Part shown: piece by piece, positions 62,350 to 64,000 of the stretch
Layout: every line of letters starts with the position of its first letter
Position numbering within the stretch: the stretch's first letter is position 1
Source of the DNA: Brevibacterium rongguiense
GTDB taxonomy: Bacteria > Actinomycetota > Actinomycetes > Actinomycetales > Brevibacteriaceae
NCBI RefSeq assembly: GCF_009857845.1
Contig: NZ_WWEQ01000004.1
Span: 28,186 to 92,185 of the forward strand
Reading direction: 5' to 3'
Length of the DNA: 64,000 bases
The notes under the pieces: model-generated
Database searches by the model: none
What the model saw: only the letters and a program-made list of their open reading frames with translations
What the model was told of the DNA's origin: nothing
Position numbers and translations under genes: made by a program

Positions 62350-62529
62350 GAGGGGACTGCGCTGGTTGTGGGCACTGCGCTGGTTGAGAGTACTGGGCAG
62401 CTGAAGGGCGCCGGGCTGGTTGAGCGCACTGGGGTGCTGAAGGGGGCGGGGCTGTTGAAGCGCACTGGGCTGCTGGAAGGCACTGGGATGTTGAAGGGCG
62501 CTGGGCTACTGGAAGGCACTGGGCTGAGC
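62350..62529. repeat. minisatellite: ten copies of an 18-bp unit
   Basis: Ten back-to-back 18-bp units resemble GAAGGCACTGGGCTGCTG, with unit-to-unit changes. They lie in the 530-bp gap between the MarR and SRAP genes. On the plus strand a frame from GTG 62326 reads hexapeptides like EGTGLL; on the minus strand another reads SPVPFS-like hexapeptides. Neither frame looks like a real gene by start site or composition, so I call it a non-coding repeat. The rest of the gap (62207-62349, 62530-62644) holds nothing recognisable. Confidence 0.85.
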
Positions 62530-62644
62530 GGGAGCGCAGAGCGTCGCGGGGGCAAGGCACCCTGGGCGGGACTGCGCCTGGGATTGCCGCACCGCAACGC
62601 AGCGCGCCGTAGCGGCCCGGTGCGGATCATGGGAGCATCGGGGC

Positions 62645-63388
62645 ATGTGCGGACGCCTCAACCTCTCGCTCGATCCCGCGGACCTCGTGGACGAGCTCGA
62701 CATCGCCCGCGACGGCTATCCGTACCGCGAGCGCTACAACGTGCCGCCGAGCGCGGTCATCCCGATCATCGCCGACCGCCCCGCGGAGTCGGGCGAGGTG
62801 AGCCGCCGCCTCGAGGCCGCCCGCTGGGGCCTGGTCCCCGGCTGGGCCAAGGACATCGGGATCGGCTCGCGGGCGTTCAATGCGCGCAGCGAGACGATCG
62901 CGGACAAGCCCATGTTCCGCACCGCCCTCGGTGCGCGCCGCTGCATCGTCCCGTGTGCCGGCTACTACGAGTGGGAGCGCACGGAGGCGGGCAAGCAGCC
63001 ATGGTTCATGCACCCGGAATCCGGTGACTGGCTGTTCATGGCCGGCGTCTTCGAGTTCCGCCGGGTCGATGCCGAGCTCGCCGACGGAACCGTGACGGGG
63101 GAGGACCCCGCGGTGCAGGACGGGTGGCTCGTCTCGGCGAGCATCATCACGGCCCCCGCGGCCGGCCACCTGACGCAGGTGCACGACCGCATGCCGGTCA
63201 TGCTCGACCGTGCGGGAGTCGAGCGCTGGCTCGACCCGAGCCTCGCCAAGGAGGAGGCGGCCGCGGTCTTGGGTGCGGCGATCGCGGACTTCGATCCGAC
63301 GATGGTCGCGCGCCGCCGCGTCGGGCAAGCGGTCGGGAAGGTCGGCAATGAGGGCCCGCAGCTGGTCGCGCCCGTGCCCGCTCCGTAG
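62645..63388 (+). CDS. SOS response-associated peptidase (SRAP; YedK/HMCES family)
   Basis: The 247-residue protein begins MCGRLNLS, with catalytic Cys2 that forms a DNA-protein crosslink at abasic sites. Other family motifs are AFNARSETIADKPMFR (Asn-Ala-Arg near residue 78), CAGYYEWERTEAGKQPW (Glu near 107) and HDRMPVMLDR (His near 180). It shields abasic sites in single-stranded DNA. No LexA box is obvious upstream. Confidence 0.93.
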   Translation: MCGRLNLSLDPADLVDELDIARDGYPYRERYNVPPSAVIPIIADRPAESGEVSRRLEAARWGLVPGWAKDIGIGSRAFNARSETIADKPMFRTALGARRCIVPCAGYYEWERTEAGKQPWFMHPESGDWLFMAGVFEFRRVDAELADGTVTGEDPAVQDGWLVSASIITAPAAGHLTQVHDRMPVMLDRAGVERWLDPSLAKEEAAAVLGAAIADFDPTMVARRRVGQAVGKVGNEGPQLVAPVPAP

Positions 63389-63495
63389 GACCGCGGCCCG
63401 GGCGTACACCACCGGGGTGCCCGGACAGGGCGCGCCTCGAGCCGGTGTCCATGCCCTCAACGTCCCAGCGGTGCCCAGGGTCACACCGGCCGGAC

Positions 63496-63524
63496 TTGCG
63501 CGCTGACCTCGGGGCGAGTAGCTT
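63496..63524 (+). promoter_or_regulatory. upstream rrn promoter (P1 candidate)
   Basis: TTGCGC (63496-63501) and TAGCTT (63519-63524) are 17 bp apart. The -35 lies in CGGACTTGC, repeated exactly in the second rrn promoter. Confidence 0.55.
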
Positions 63525-63667
63525 GGTTCCTGTTGCTCGAAGCGGAAAACACCGAAGCGAGCGGGCTCCCGATCATCGATCGGATGCAGCCCCGTTTCCA
63601 CTGGAACCGCAGCGGATGAGCAGCAGATCCGGAATCGGCCACGAGGCCGAGATCACAGTTCGCGGAC

Positions 63668-63697
63668 TTGCTCCGCACACTGCATCGGGTCTAGAGT
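63668..63697 (+). promoter_or_regulatory. downstream rrn promoter (P2 candidate)
   Basis: TTGCTC (63668-63673) and TAGAGT (63692-63697) are 18 bp apart. The leader to the 16S start would be about 260 nt. Confidence 0.6.
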
Positions 63698-63757
63698 AGT
63701 AACCCTGCCGCAGCGCGGTAACCGAAGCTCACAGAGCATCCGGCCTGCGCACAGCGT

Positions 63758-63780
63758 CTGTTCTTTGAGAACTCAATAGC
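63758..63780 (+). promoter_or_regulatory. rrn leader boxA-like antitermination region
   Basis: TGTTCTTTGAGAACTCAATA (63759-63778) matches the leader element commonly seen before actinobacterial 16S genes. It contains a boxA-like core TGTTCTTTGA. The leader from here to the 16S gene is AT-rich compared with the rest of the window. No tRNA or other gene is seen between 63389 and 63964. Confidence 0.6.
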
Positions 63781-63964
63781 GTATTCGTACATACAAGTCT
63801 TTCTGCGATGCCAGTATTTTTGTTGTATTGGCTGGCAGAAGTATTTAGTTATTTGATTGACGTAACGGACACTCGGCTGCCTGCCCTTTGTGGTGGGTTG
63901 GTGGGGTGTTGTTCTTGTCAGTGATTCTTTTGTCGGCTGGGGTCTTTTTTGGCTCGCACATTTT

Positions 63965-64000
63965 TTTGTGGAGAGTTTGATCCTGGCTCAGGACGAACGC
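63965..64000 (+). rRNA. rrs: 16S ribosomal RNA, first 36 nt (partial)
   Basis: AGAGTTTGATCCTGGCTCAG begins at 63972, which equals position 8 in E. coli numbering, so the mature 5' end is near 63965. The gene runs off the end of the window. Confidence 0.95.

Noticed and set aside
62326..63027. Plus-strand frame through the minisatellite into the SRAP gene
   Set aside because: Beyond the repeat it overlaps the SRAP gene in a wrong frame and loses composition; no ribosome binding site at the GTG.

Overview
The window is 64 kb of very GC-rich DNA (about 70% by eye). It is densely coded, with many GTG starts, ATGA/GTGA stop-start overlaps and several apparently leaderless promoters. An NrdHIEF ribonucleotide reductase set, a SigK/RskA-like pair, a Tad pilus cluster, a tmRNA and the start of a 16S rRNA gene (AGAGTTTGATCCTGG context) point to an Actinomycetia chromosome, most likely Micrococcales. 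I see no prophage, insertion sequence, CRISPR array or tRNA gene.

Layout. 1-5113 is a nucleoside uptake and salvage operon: the tail of an ABC ATPase, two permeases, cytidine deaminase, thymidine phosphorylase, and a deoxyribose-phosphate aldolase broken by a one-base frameshift. 5207-6901 holds two paralogous four-helix membrane proteins around a small export-type membrane protein and an XRE regulator with operator-like palindromes on its own promoter. 6911-9587 (minus) adds a phosphohexomutase-family enzyme and purine nucleoside phosphorylase, completing nucleoside salvage. 9694-10968 has a double GNAT protein and a YrhK-like protein. 11155-15175 is a likely SigK regulon: a membrane-anchored molybdopterin oxidoreductase, a fasciclin lipoprotein, an ECF sigma factor and its anti-sigma factor; the first two share an almost identical promoter. 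15212-24037 (minus) is a Tad/Flp pilus cluster followed by a lone FHA-FtsK/SpoIIIE ATPase of the EssC/EccC type. 24283-28366 holds prfB, a PRC/DUF2382 stress protein, smpB and ssrA; ftsEX is not in its usual place between prfB and smpB. 28614-34482 holds a zinc alcohol dehydrogenase, a repeat-rich TM2-like protein, a GH3 lipoprotein, an M19 dipeptidase and a glutamine amidotransferase. 34504-40394 (minus) is a MoxR/DUF58/VWA/VWA/TPR (Bat-type) operon with a frameshift in the first VWA gene. 40894-44783 is nrdHIEF. 44891-56959 covers an exported HNH-type nuclease lipoprotein, two peptide-binding proteins with C-terminal membrane anchors, an MgtC-like protein, a dipeptide ABC transporter, an LD-carboxypeptidase and a class A serine hydrolase, together suggesting murein-peptide recycling. 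56994-57977 is a nitronate monooxygenase. 58176-62113 (minus) is a probable valine catabolism operon (acyl-CoA dehydrogenase, 3-hydroxyisobutyryl-CoA hydrolase, enoyl-CoA hydratase) with a MarR regulator and a perfect 18-bp palindrome over the -35. 62350-62529 is an 18-bp x 10 tandem repeat, 62645-63388 an SRAP (HMCES/YedK) protein, and 63496-64000 the rrn promoters, leader and first 36 nt of 16S rRNA.

Limits. All function calls come from reading motifs and context; no database search was possible. The two frameshifts could be real mutations or sequencing errors. No single locus is certainly a new system. The best candidates for something under-described are the FHA-FtsK ATPase attached to the Tad cluster, the autoregulated XRE/four-helix membrane protein module, and the C-terminally anchored binding-protein/LD-carboxypeptidase operon.
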